A DNA stretch of 25,788 nucleotides from the NCBI GenBank assembly GCA_937996675.1, contig CALKUN010000021.1:1-25788 (forward strand), written 5' to 3'. Of the stretch, positions 14,597-22,572 are shown piece after piece. Every line of letters starts with the position of its first letter. The stretch's first letter is position 1. The notes under the pieces were generated by a model, which ran no database searches, was not told the origin of the DNA, and was given only the letters and a program-made list of their open reading frames with translations. The DNA is from an uncultured Candidatus Saccharibacteria bacterium (GTDB taxonomy: Bacteria > Patescibacteriota > Saccharimonadia > CAILAD01 > GCA-016700035). The position numbers and the translations under genes are program-made.

Positions 14597-14881
14597 TTAG
14601 TCATCATCCATGGCCTGCAGGATGAAGGTCTGTTGCGCCGCCAAGCCAGCATCCGAGAGTAGGTACTTGAGGAGGAGCTTGATCGACTCGATCGAGGGCG
14701 GTTCGCAATCACCACCAGCATCGATGATGCTGCGTAGATGAGCGGCGTACTTTGAGGCGAGACGTTGCGCCCAGTCTTCGCCGACCAGATCCATGGCGGT
14801 AATGGTGCCGATGGGTCCTTCGCTCAGGACGGCTACAGCCGCCGCTCGGAGGTTGAGTGGGGTGTAAATCTTGGTATCCAT
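14597..14881 (-). CDS. Unknown 94-residue protein
   Basis: Family not recognised. It is the second gene of a two-gene minus-strand operon, starting 12 nt after the stop of the 15523 gene, with GGAG close before its ATG. The product appears helical and acidic: MDTKIYTPLNLRAAAV at the start, a WAQRLASKYAAHLRSI segment and an AMDDD end. No membrane helix, metal motif or nucleic-acid-binding signature is evident. Small size and tight coupling suggest that it works with the upstream product, for example as a partner subunit; this is inference only. Confidence 0.65.
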   Translation of the reverse strand: MDTKIYTPLNLRAAAVAVLSEGPIGTITAMDLVGEDWAQRLASKYAAHLRSIIDAGGDCEPPSIESIKLLLKYLLSDAGLAAQQTFILQAMDDD

Positions 14882-14893
14882 ATGCTCCGTTCT

Positions 14894-15523
14894 TCAGTCT
14901 GGTGGCTCGGGAATGGTGGGTACCTTGGTCTTGACCATGGCGTGGAGAAGCACCTCGACGCGATTGGCGTTGGGATTTGTCCAGCCAGAATCAGCGATGA
15001 TGGACCTGTCGGTGGCGATCTGCTGGATCTGGCGGTCGAGACGAGCCCGTAGCTCGTTGCCCTGTGGAACGCTGATCGGTCCCAAGTAGCCATTGGCATA
15101 GCAATACGTGATGAAGGCGAGGGTCACTTGGCGCTTTTGGATGTCGTCTGCGCTCGGTGAAAACGTGTAGCCCTCCGGTAGTGGGCGAGGATGCTCGTCC
15201 AAATACCTCCAGCCATCTACCTGAGCGAAGTGCCGGAGATTTGTCATCCAGCCGTCCACCTGGCTATGTGTCAAACCAGCTGAGAGGTCGAGTGGGAAGG
15301 CCTGCATCAAAGCTCCAAATGCGCGATGGAACTCGGCGTACAGCGACGGGTCGGGGAGGCGTAGCCCGTTGTTGAAAATCCCCCAGAGCATCTGGTAGTA
15401 ATAGACAGTGCGCCGGAAGACCAGACTGCCATGAATGTGGCCCATATGCGCGTCGGTTGCGAGCGGGATGCCGAAGGGCTTTACTTTCGTGGGCACATCG
15501 ACTTTTGTTTTTGTCGCAGACAT
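14894..15523 (-). CDS. Unknown 209-residue protein
   Basis: Family not recognised. The chosen ATG (15523) has AGGAG four to five bases upstream (AGGAGACACC), and a promoter with TTGACC-17-TATAGT lies above it. A longer frame from 15583 would begin inside that promoter and is rejected. The product looks soluble; the middle is rich in aromatic residues (VYYYQMLWGIFNNG, FHRAFGALMQAF, GWMTNLRHF), and the C-terminal third has NPNANRVEVLLHAMV before a Pro-rich end. No catalytic motif was recognised. The two-gene operon lies between clpC and radA, which are neighbours in many Firmicutes, so it is probably an insertion. Confidence 0.7.
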   Translation of the reverse strand: MSATKTKVDVPTKVKPFGIPLATDAHMGHIHGSLVFRRTVYYYQMLWGIFNNGLRLPDPSLYAEFHRAFGALMQAFPLDLSAGLTHSQVDGWMTNLRHFAQVDGWRYLDEHPRPLPEGYTFSPSADDIQKRQVTLAFITYCYANGYLGPISVPQGNELRARLDRQIQQIATDRSIIADSGWTNPNANRVEVLLHAMVKTKVPTIPEPPD

Positions 15524-15554
15524 GGTGTCTCCTATAGGGTGCGAATGTGGTCGT

Positions 15555-15583
15555 ACTATAATTGTTTCGTTGATGGTGGTCAA
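15555..15583 (-). promoter_or_regulatory. Promoter of the two-gene unknown operon
   Basis: On the minus strand TTGACC (15583-15578), a 17-bp spacer, and TATAGT (15560-15555): one of the best promoter matches in the window. It gives a leader of about 25 nt containing AGGAG. Confidence 0.75.
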
Positions 15584-15639
15584 GCATTATTATGATCTAA
15601 AACCGAATGAATTACGTACTACATACGACCTGTTTGAGG

Positions 15640-15645
15640 TAAAAT
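15640..15645 (+). promoter_or_regulatory. Putative radA -10 box, leaderless type
   Basis: TAAAAT ends seven bases before the radA ATG; the preceding GG matches the rplS -10 context (GGTAARAT). No good -35 is visible, and no Shine-Dalgarno can fit. Confidence 0.45.
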
Positions 15646-15652
15646 AGAGTAT

Positions 15653-17008
15653 ATGGCCAAAGCTACTACACAATTCGTCTGTCAAAACTGCGGTGCTATC
15701 TCTGCCAAGTGGGCGGGACGATGTCTAGAGTGTGGTACTTGGGATAGCCTTAGCGAAACCGCCCCGGTGATGAAGAGTGGTGGCAAAGTGGCGCAACCGT
15801 CTGGCAATCGACCAATTGCACTTAACGATGTGGACCAAGTTGCGATCGAGCGCTTCACGACCGGTCTCAAAGAAGTCGACTTGGTATTTGGGAGTGGGAT
15901 TGTGCCCGGGAGCCTGTCACTCTTGTCGGGAGATCCAGGCGTCGGGAAGTCGACGCTTGTGCTGCAAATCGCTGCTGCAGTTGCTCAATCTAAGGGTGTT
16001 CTCTACGCCACCGGGGAAGAGAGCGCTCGGCAGGTCAAGCTTCGTGCTGATCGCCTCGGTGTGAATGCGGCAGCACTCGACATTCTGGCTACAACAACGG
16101 CCGACGACATCTTTCAGGAGATTTCGGCTGGGAAGTATAGCCTTGTGATCGTAGACTCTATCCAAACGATGGCGAGCGCGAACCTACCAGCAGCTCCCGG
16201 CACGCCGAGTCAGATTACTTCGGTAGCCAATCAAATCATGACTGCTGCGAAGACGAGTCACACGGCCGTAATTATCATCGGACATGTGACCAAGGAGGGT
16301 AACCTAGCTGGCCCACGACTCCTTGAGCACCTTGTGGATGTGGTTCTTTCTATGGAGGGCGATCAGTACGGTAGTCTGCGTATTCTCAAGGCCAGTAAGA
16401 ATCGCTTTGGTGCCACGGCCGACGTCGCATTACTCGAAATGGGACAAAAAGGATTTGTGCAGGTCGATAATCCCTCAGAGATACTCCTCGCGGAACGGCG
16501 CGACCTTCCGGGGAGCGCGGTTTTTGTCGCTCTGGAGGGGACTCGACCGCTTATGGTTGAGGTTCAGGCACTGGTATCGCCGACTGTCATGAGCTACCCG
16601 AAGCGCGCGGCTGTCGGTATCGACGCCAACCGTCTCGGCGTTCTAGCGGCTGTTCTGACCAAGCGAGCGGGCCTGCCATTATCTGATAAAGACATCTATG
16701 TTAGTATTGTAGGAGGCCTGCGTATCACCGAGCCGGCCATTGATCTCGCACTTATTTTAGCAATCGCCAGTGCCACATACGGCACAGTCATTCCCAGCTC
16801 GCTCGTCAGTTTCGGTGAAGTCGGACTAGCTGGAGAAATCCGTTCAGTGAGCCTTATGGAAGCCCGCGTTCGTGAAGCCAAGAAGCTTGGCTTTGATCAC
16901 GTACTCGCGCCAGCTTCATACAAAGGCAAGGGGGTAGTGGGGCTGGCGGACATCACTGACGCGCTGAGTAGGCTCAAGCAGTCGACCAAGCGTCAATCAC
17001 GTTCTTAG
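15653..17008 (+). CDS. radA: DNA repair ATPase RadA/Sms
   Basis: RecA-related, DnaB-like helicase that drives branch migration during recombination. In 451 residues: an N-terminal C4 zinc finger (C10, C13, C24, C27), ATPase core with Walker A GDPGVGKST (93-101), the RadA-specific KNRFG motif near 249-253, and a Lon-protease-like C-terminal domain that keeps family segments (SPTVMSYPKRAAVGIDANRL region, GEVGLAGEIR). The ATG at 15653 has no Shine-Dalgarno and is seven bases from a -10 box. The PIN-TRAM gene follows after 43 nt, the same radA-yacL neighbourhood as in Firmicutes, here without disA. Confidence 0.96.
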   Translation: MAKATTQFVCQNCGAISAKWAGRCLECGTWDSLSETAPVMKSGGKVAQPSGNRPIALNDVDQVAIERFTTGLKEVDLVFGSGIVPGSLSLLSGDPGVGKSTLVLQIAAAVAQSKGVLYATGEESARQVKLRADRLGVNAAALDILATTTADDIFQEISAGKYSLVIVDSIQTMASANLPAAPGTPSQITSVANQIMTAAKTSHTAVIIIGHVTKEGNLAGPRLLEHLVDVVLSMEGDQYGSLRILKASKNRFGATADVALLEMGQKGFVQVDNPSEILLAERRDLPGSAVFVALEGTRPLMVEVQALVSPTVMSYPKRAAVGIDANRLGVLAAVLTKRAGLPLSDKDIYVSIVGGLRITEPAIDLALILAIASATYGTVIPSSLVSFGEVGLAGEIRSVSLMEARVREAKKLGFDHVLAPASYKGKGVVGLADITDALSRLKQSTKRQSRS

Positions 17009-17020
17009 AGCTTAAGCTCT
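17007..17020. repeat. 14-bp palindrome overlapping the radA stop
   Basis: AGAGCTTAAGCTCT is a perfect palindrome that includes the last two bases of the radA TAG. There is no U-run after it, so it is not a terminator; possible function unknown. Confidence 0.4.
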
Positions 17021-17051
17021 TGGACTATAGAAAGGTATAAGGTACACACCT

Positions 17052-18002
17052 ATGCTCCTCGTTCCTGTTATTGCGATCTCCGCGATCGCCATCTTAATCG
17101 TTTGTTATGTCGCCGTGAAGCTCATGCAGCTGGATTTTCAGCGTCTCATCCTGGTGACACTCGGCTTCGTGTTCGGAGCCGGAGCAGGTTTGCTCATATC
17201 CATTCCTCTCGACAAGCTCCCGAGTCCGTATGGCAATATTCTACCTATCATTATTACTATCATGAGTGCGTTAGCTCTCGGCGAAGTTTTCTACCAGCAG
17301 CATACTTTTATCAATAATCTCTTCCCCAAGCTATTGTCTGGCGGCAAAGAGCTAGGCAAGAAGTCGACCAAGTCAAAATCGACTAAGAACCAAGTCTTGG
17401 TAGATACCTCAGCCATTATTGATGGGCGTATCGCCGACATTGCCAAGACCGGCTTTGTAGCTGACAAGCTCCTCGTTCCGCGTTTTGTATTGGCCGAACT
17501 CCAGAATATTGCCGACTCTGATGACAGCTTGCGACGCAGCAAAGGGCGCCGAGGCCTAGAGATGCTCAATAGCTTGCGCGAGAATCCCGATGTTGAGATT
17601 GATATCGTTGAAGAAAACCCAGAGAAAGTAAAAGAAGTTGATGCAAAGCTTGTCTACTTGGCACGCAAATATGGCACGTCGATCCTCACAACTGACTACA
17701 ATCTCAATCGCGTGGCGACTATCGAAAAAGTCCGCGTACTTAACATCAATGAGCTCTCACAGGCTATACGAGCGGTTGTCCTGCCGGGGGAAGAGATGAG
17801 TGTGAAGGTAGTTCAGGCCGGTAAGGAAAAGAACCAAGGCGTCGGCTACCTCGATGATGGCACGATGATAGTCGTAGAGGGTGGCGACAAGCTCATTGGC
17901 AAGACAGTTCCAGCTGAAGTCACGCGTATCTTCCAGACTGTGGCAGGCAAGATGATCTTTGCGGCGCCCAAAACGAGCAAGAAGTCTGCAGTAAAGAAGT
18001 AG
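17052..18002 (+). CDS. PIN-TRAM domain membrane protein (YacL-like)
   Basis: A 316-residue membrane-anchored predicted RNase. Three hydrophobic segments (about 2-22, 31-52 and 60-80) precede a Lys/Ser-rich linker; the PIN domain follows (~113-240) with acidic residues in LVDTSAIIDGRI (D118), VLAELQNIAD and TTDYNLN, and a C-terminal TRAM RNA-binding domain (~245-305, GVGYLDDGTMIVVEGG). The order matches the YacL family of Gram-positive bacteria, whose substrate is unsettled. The ATG at 17052 follows AAGG at a longish 10-nt spacing. Probably cotranscribed with radA. It ends before a strong hairpin. Confidence 0.88.
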   Translation: MLLVPVIAISAIAILIVCYVAVKLMQLDFQRLILVTLGFVFGAGAGLLISIPLDKLPSPYGNILPIIITIMSALALGEVFYQQHTFINNLFPKLLSGGKELGKKSTKSKSTKNQVLVDTSAIIDGRIADIAKTGFVADKLLVPRFVLAELQNIADSDDSLRRSKGRRGLEMLNSLRENPDVEIDIVEENPEKVKEVDAKLVYLARKYGTSILTTDYNLNRVATIEKVRVLNINELSQAIRAVVLPGEEMSVKVVQAGKEKNQGVGYLDDGTMIVVEGGDKLIGKTVPAEVTRIFQTVAGKMIFAAPKTSKKSAVKK

Positions 18003-18018
18003 AACACTCACGTAGCAG

Positions 18019-18047
18019 AAAGCCGCCTTCGGTATGAAGGCGGCTTT
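18019..18047. terminator. Bidirectional terminator hairpin
   Basis: AAAGCCGCCTTC (18019-18030) pairs perfectly with GAAGGCGGCTTT (18036-18047) around GGTAT. It serves the convergent PIN-TRAM gene and small membrane gene, although U-runs outside the stem are short. Confidence 0.7.
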
Positions 18048-18066
18048 GGCGTACCACGGTCGGGTG

Positions 18067-18342
18067 CTATTTCGCGATGGTTCGCGGGCGGTCAATCACC
18101 CAATAAAAGGCTGTGGTGAGGGTGAAGGCGATCAAGAACAAAACGAATGCGATCCACAAATGAGTCGCCCTTGACCCTGTCAGCTGCGTTCCGATGAGTA
18201 CCACGATGACTGAGCTGCCGATAATGACATAGAAAATGCGCATGCGGCGATCTGTATGTTTTTCACTCGCGTATCCGCCCATCATGAGGCCAAGTAAGCA
18301 TACGATGAGTACGCCAAGAAACATAGCATCCGAGTTCTTCAT
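18067..18342 (-). CDS. Small three-helix membrane protein, unknown
   Basis: A 91-residue protein with three hydrophobic segments (MFLGVLIVCLLGLMMGG, IFYVIIGSSVIVVLIG, LWIAFVLFLIAFTLTTA) and little else; a basic loop (EKHTDRRMR) separates the first two. Family not recognised. The ATG at 18342 is chosen because GGAGAAG sits a few bases upstream; the frame could be extended to 18393, but without a ribosome-binding site. It lies between the terminator at 18019 and the PBP gene and has its own weak promoter, so it is probably expressed separately. Confidence 0.65.
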   Translation of the reverse strand: MKNSDAMFLGVLIVCLLGLMMGGYASEKHTDRRMRIFYVIIGSSVIVVLIGTQLTGSRATHLWIAFVLFLIAFTLTTAFYWVIDRPRTIAK

Positions 18343-18379
18343 ATTCTTCTCCGTGGTCGACAAGGGTGAGTGCGTGGTT

Positions 18380-18410
18380 ATACTATTTAGCAATATGCAA
18401 GCGCAGTCAA
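18380..18410 (-). promoter_or_regulatory. Candidate promoter of the small membrane gene
   Basis: On the minus strand TTGACT (18410-18405) and TAGTAT (18385-18380) with a 19-bp spacer; AATAGT offers a 17-bp alternative. The -35 is good, the rest ambiguous. Confidence 0.4.
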
Positions 18411-18440
18411 GACTATAGTAGCTACTGCTTTGTTGCTCCG

Positions 18441-21290
18441 TTAGGGATAGGCCAGAGTCACAACTCGACCGGTAGTGAAGGTGACAACGGCCGAAGCAGT
18501 CCTTCCTGAAGCATAACCGCTAAAAGTAATCGGGCCTGGGCCCGATTTTGTGTTTGTGGAGGTGCTCCCTCCGCTGCGCGTTATGGATAACGCCACCGAT
18601 TGTATATTCGCCCCTGTGACAGTGCAGGTGGTCCCGCTACAGCCTAGATCGGCATCTCCGCTCGTGCCGGTGACATTTACGGCGTTCGATAGGCCGGCAT
18701 AGAGGGCGCTGTCGAGGACTTTTACTTGGATCTTGAGTGGACCTTCCGTAGCGGGCTTGATCTCAAGTGGATACACTCCAGTGCCGCTAACTTGTTGGCT
18801 AGTGAACTCCTGATCGTTTATGAGGTAGACCAGCTTATTGGCTGGGAATGTGCCGCTGGTAACGGTCGCAGTGACATTGAAAGTAGATCCGCTCGAAGGC
18901 GTTACGTTAATCGATACGCCTGGTTTTGTGTCTGAGCAGTTGTGCATCGTGTCGGGGGTCGTCGGGAGGCTCGACCCGGCAGTAAACCCTAATGCTTGAG
19001 CAAGAGCAGCAACTGGCGGTTGCCAGCGAGCATAGCTGATGTCTTTCGAAGGAATCTCGGCCGAGATAGAATTGGCACTTACATCCTTGAGAGCATCCGG
19101 CGGGGTACATTGCGTAGCCAGCGTGTTGTCGAGTGAGTTCACCTTGCCGGCAGTAGAAGCTGGTGCTGCATCCGGCTTGTACCAGGCAGCAAAGATATCT
19201 TTGCGTCGTCGCTTCGTGGCATCGTTAGGCGCCTTGCCGGTGTCAGCATCGATCTCAACTTCCTTGATGCCAGCTGGCCGCGTGAATGGGGTATCAGCTT
19301 CAGCGGCGGTAACCTTCGTCATGTAGGTATTCCAAATTGGCGCAGAAACAATTGAGGCAGACTGAGTCATAGGCTTGTTATCGTTATTTCCTGCCCATAC
19401 GCCCGTCACCGTCTTAGCGGTGTAGCCCATGGTCCAGGCATCTTTGTAGTCCTCAGTAGTACCGGTCTTGGCTGCCACGGTCTTACCTTTGATCGTCAGT
19501 GGGTTGTTGCAGGTAAAGACGCCGAGCGCACAGCGCGCACCATTATCGCTCATGATAGAAGCGATTTCATAAGCAATCTGCGGGTCGATGACCTGCTTGG
19601 CTTTATTGGTATCAGGGGTAGTTTTTTCTAGTACTTTTCCGCTCGGGTCGGTCACTGAGAGGACGGTGACTTGATCGCGGATTTGTCCGCCAGCCGGGAA
19701 GGCTGAGAAGGCATTAACCATCTCGGTGAGCTTTACTTCACCGGCGCCCAACGCCATTGATAGCCCAAGACGACTAGCATCGGATTTTTGAATAGTAGTG
19801 ATGCCCAGATCGTTGGCGGTCTGAATTGTTTCAGGAATTCCGGCAATATAGAGGGCCTTAACTGCTGGAATATTCAACGAGCTGGCTAGGGCAGTGCGAA
19901 TACCCTGTACCCCATAGGTCCGCTTGGTGTAGTTCTGGGGCTTGTATCCGCCACCAAAGTCGGTTGTGACGTCATACATAGTGGAGCCAGCCCCCCAGTT
20001 GCCCTTGAAGAGGGTGGCGTAGACAATCGGTTTGAAGCTGGAGCCTGGCTGACGCTCTGCAGCGGCTACATTAAAGTTGCCGACAGCTTCATCGTTATAA
20101 TCATAGCTTCCGACCATGGAGAGCATTTCGCCGGTCGTAACATCTTCGGAGACCAGTGCGGCATTTGACCCACCAAACTTACGGACTGAATCAATGTTGC
20201 TTTTCACGGCGTCCTCAGCGATCTTCTGCTTGCTCAGGTCGAGTGTTGTTATGACTTTGAGGCCACCTTCGTCAACTGTCTTCTCGCCGTATTTTTCTTC
20301 TAGTTGACCGCGGACGTATTGCACGAAGTGAGGAGCAGTTACGTTAGCCGAGTAGTTGCGGGTACGCATGCCGGCTACAACATCTTGCTTGACGGCGGCT
20401 TCAGCCTCGGCCTTTGTTATGTAACCCTGATCAACCATGGCGTTAAGGGCAGTCTCTTGTCGTCCGGCCAGCGCGTCGCGATGCAGATTGTAGTAGCTTG
20501 GTGCCTGTGGTAGTGATGCGAGTGCAGCGCATTCAGCAAGGTTGAGGTCTTGCACATTCTTATCAAAGTACGTACGTGCGCCAGCCTGAATACCGTAGGC
20601 GGTGGATCCATATGGGATTTCATTGAGGTAAAGCTGGAGGATATCATCCTTCTTATAGAGGAGCTCGATTTGCATTGCCAGGATGAGCTCTTTGGCCTTA
20701 CGGGTCGGTGTACGCTCACCGGTGAGGAAAGCGTTCTTTACGTATTGCTGAGTAATAGTGGAGCCACCACCCCTAGATGGGTCGCGGAAGAGGATACCAC
20801 TAAAGGCGCGGCCAATACCGCTAATAGAGAAAGCACCTTGGTTGTAGAAGTTCTTGTCTTCCAGGGCAATTGTAGCTTCGCGACATTGCTTTGGAATCTG
20901 GTCGAGCTGAACGACCGAGCGGTTTTTGTCACCGTAGATCTCAATGAGCACGGTCTGGCCGGTACGATCGTAGAGCTTGGTAGTCTGAGCTGAGATTTTG
21001 GAGTTGATCTTGTTTGGGCTCGGGAGATCCTTGGCTATCCAGAGGAAGAAGAGCAGTAGGATGAGGAAAAACGATGCTGCTGAGAGGCCGATTACTCGAC
21101 GACCAGTCTTAGAGATGGCCCAGGCCCAGACGTTCTTTGGAGCAAGGCGCTGCCAGCCAGTGACTTTGCCGCTACGACCCGTTCGCGTTTGACTACGCGG
21201 ATTGAGCTTCGCTGCCTCGGGGTGCGAAGATGGAGTCGAGTGAGTAACACGTCGAGCCTGGCGGGTAGATTTGCGTCGGGGTCGGACCAT
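18441..21290 (-). CDS. Class A penicillin-binding protein (PBP1A-like)
   Basis: Bifunctional peptidoglycan synthase of 949 residues. A basic cytoplasmic tail (1-~65) and one anchor helix (~66-85) lead to a GT51 glycosyltransferase with E144-D145-x-x-F148, GGSTITQQ (175-182), RKAKE (197-201) and KKDDILQLYLNE; the histidine usual in EDxxFxxHxG is replaced (EDKNFYNQGAFS). The transpeptidase has SSFK (nucleophile S417, K420), SLN (471-473) and KTG (608-610). Beyond ~790 are about 160 extra residues, Ser/Thr/Gly-rich and beta-like, with a cysteine pair (C884, C889), probably an Ig-like surface module. The ATG at 21290 has no Shine-Dalgarno and lies 12 nt from an extended -10. Confidence 0.95.
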   Translation of the reverse strand: MVRPRRKSTRQARRVTHSTPSSHPEAAKLNPRSQTRTGRSGKVTGWQRLAPKNVWAWAISKTGRRVIGLSAASFFLILLLFFLWIAKDLPSPNKINSKISAQTTKLYDRTGQTVLIEIYGDKNRSVVQLDQIPKQCREATIALEDKNFYNQGAFSISGIGRAFSGILFRDPSRGGGSTITQQYVKNAFLTGERTPTRKAKELILAMQIELLYKKDDILQLYLNEIPYGSTAYGIQAGARTYFDKNVQDLNLAECAALASLPQAPSYYNLHRDALAGRQETALNAMVDQGYITKAEAEAAVKQDVVAGMRTRNYSANVTAPHFVQYVRGQLEEKYGEKTVDEGGLKVITTLDLSKQKIAEDAVKSNIDSVRKFGGSNAALVSEDVTTGEMLSMVGSYDYNDEAVGNFNVAAAERQPGSSFKPIVYATLFKGNWGAGSTMYDVTTDFGGGYKPQNYTKRTYGVQGIRTALASSLNIPAVKALYIAGIPETIQTANDLGITTIQKSDASRLGLSMALGAGEVKLTEMVNAFSAFPAGGQIRDQVTVLSVTDPSGKVLEKTTPDTNKAKQVIDPQIAYEIASIMSDNGARCALGVFTCNNPLTIKGKTVAAKTGTTEDYKDAWTMGYTAKTVTGVWAGNNDNKPMTQSASIVSAPIWNTYMTKVTAAEADTPFTRPAGIKEVEIDADTGKAPNDATKRRRKDIFAAWYKPDAAPASTAGKVNSLDNTLATQCTPPDALKDVSANSISAEIPSKDISYARWQPPVAALAQALGFTAGSSLPTTPDTMHNCSDTKPGVSINVTPSSGSTFNVTATVTSGTFPANKLVYLINDQEFTSQQVSGTGVYPLEIKPATEGPLKIQVKVLDSALYAGLSNAVNVTGTSGDADLGCSGTTCTVTGANIQSVALSITRSGGSTSTNTKSGPGPITFSGYASGRTASAVVTFTTGRVVTLAYP

Positions 21291-21302
21291 AAAAGTATGC
21301 TT

Positions 21303-21311
21303 ATTATAGCA
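21303..21311 (-). promoter_or_regulatory. PBP gene promoter, near-leaderless
   Basis: Extended -10 TGCTATAAT (21311-21303 on the minus strand) with no strong -35. The predicted start of transcription is about five or six bases before the ATG at 21290. Confidence 0.55.
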
Positions 21312-21369
21312 CTTTTTGGATTGTCGCTCACTTATTGTCGTGTGTTACTGGTGGGCGATATAGCCTATC

Positions 21370-21378
21370 TGATACTAT
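21370..21378 (+). promoter_or_regulatory. tyrS promoter, near-leaderless
   Basis: Extended -10 TGATACTAT; the ATG lies nine bases downstream, so the 5' UTR would be about three nt. AAGAAGG precedes the ATG but is too close to it to serve well, and would be cut off by this start site. Confidence 0.5.
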
Positions 21379-21387
21379 AAGAAGGAT

Positions 21388-22572
21388 ATGACAAAAGCTG
21401 CTCAAATTGAATCAATCCTCGATCGCGCCGTAGAGACGATCGTGGTTCGTGATGAACTTGAGAAAAAGCTCAAGGGTAATCACAAGCTTCGGGTGAAGTT
21501 TGGCATCGACCCAACAGGCGACAAGATTCACATCGGACATGCCGTGGTGTACTGGAAGCTGCGCGCATTGCAGGATTTGGGTCACCAAATCATCATTCTT
21601 ATAGGCGACTACACAGCCGTGATTGGGGACAACTCCGACAAGTCTGCCGAGCGTCAGCAGATTACTGTCGATGAAGTGAAGCAGAATATGCGCAGCTACC
21701 TCAAGCAGATTGGCAAGATCGTTGACCTCGAGCGGGCTGAAGTGCGTTACAACTCCGAGTGGCTCAAGAAACTTTCATTCTTGGATCTACTCGATCTGAC
21801 AAGTCAATTCAAAGTCGCACAGATGTTGGAGCGCGATAACTTCCGTGATCGATTCCAGGCAGAGAAGCCGATAGGCCTGCAAGAGTTTCTCTACCCTCTC
21901 ATGCAGGGGTACGACTCAGTTGCCTTGCGGGCCGACCTAGAGCTTGGTGGTAGTGAGCAGCTCTTCAATATGATGGCTGGCCGTGTTTTGCAGAAGCGCG
22001 CCGATCAAAAGCCACAGGCTGTGATGACGCTCCAGCTCCTCACCGGGACTGATGGTAAGAAGATGAGTAAGTCGATGCCAAACTGTATCTTTGTGACTGA
22101 CGAGCCACTCGACATGTATGGCAAGCTTATGACGATTAATGATGAGCTGATTCCGCACTACTACCGCCTGGCTACGGACGTACCTGAGGAGCAGATCAAA
22201 GCTGTTGAAGCAGATATGGCTGCGGGTAGTAACCCACGTGATACCAAGGCCAGCTTGGCGCGCACGATTATTGCTCGCTACCATGGCGAGAAAGTCGCTT
22301 TAGCTGCAGAAGAATCATGGAACAAGCAGTTCCGGGACAACGAAGCACCGGAAGATATCGAGATCTACCTAGCCGTCGACAAGGAGCTAGCCGATCCGGT
22401 TGGCCTTCTTGCAAATGCTTTTGGGGTGACCAAGTCAGAGATTCGCAGGTTGATCGATCAAGGGGGCATGAAGCTAGACGGTTCGGTTATTAGTTCGCTT
22501 GACGAGTTGATCGTACGACCTGGAGTCATTGCTCAGTTGGGCAAGCGTCGCTTCAAGCAAATCAGGGTCTGA
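21388..22572 (+). CDS. tyrS: Tyrosyl-tRNA synthetase (TyrZ-like)
   Basis: Charges tRNA-Tyr. The class I signatures are HIGH at 48-51 (within GIDPTGDKIHIGH) and KMSKS at 225-229; the KMSKS form is that of the TyrZ branch, whereas E. coli TyrS has KFGKT. A C-terminal S4 RNA-binding domain (~330-394, TKSEIRRLIDQGGMKLDG) completes the 394 residues. The TGA stop overlaps the recG ATG by one base (TGATG), so recG is translationally coupled. No internal deletions were seen. Confidence 0.95.
   Translation: MTKAAQIESILDRAVETIVVRDELEKKLKGNHKLRVKFGIDPTGDKIHIGHAVVYWKLRALQDLGHQIIILIGDYTAVIGDNSDKSAERQQITVDEVKQNMRSYLKQIGKIVDLERAEVRYNSEWLKKLSFLDLLDLTSQFKVAQMLERDNFRDRFQAEKPIGLQEFLYPLMQGYDSVALRADLELGGSEQLFNMMAGRVLQKRADQKPQAVMTLQLLTGTDGKKMSKSMPNCIFVTDEPLDMYGKLMTINDELIPHYYRLATDVPEEQIKAVEADMAAGSNPRDTKASLARTIIARYHGEKVALAAEESWNKQFRDNEAPEDIEIYLAVDKELADPVGLLANAFGVTKSEIRRLIDQGGMKLDGSVISSLDELIVRPGVIAQLGKRRFKQIRV

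Noticed and set aside
18417..18426. 10-bp palindrome AGTAGCTACT between the PBP and small membrane genes
   Set aside because: Short, no flanking signals and expected by chance in a window of this size.
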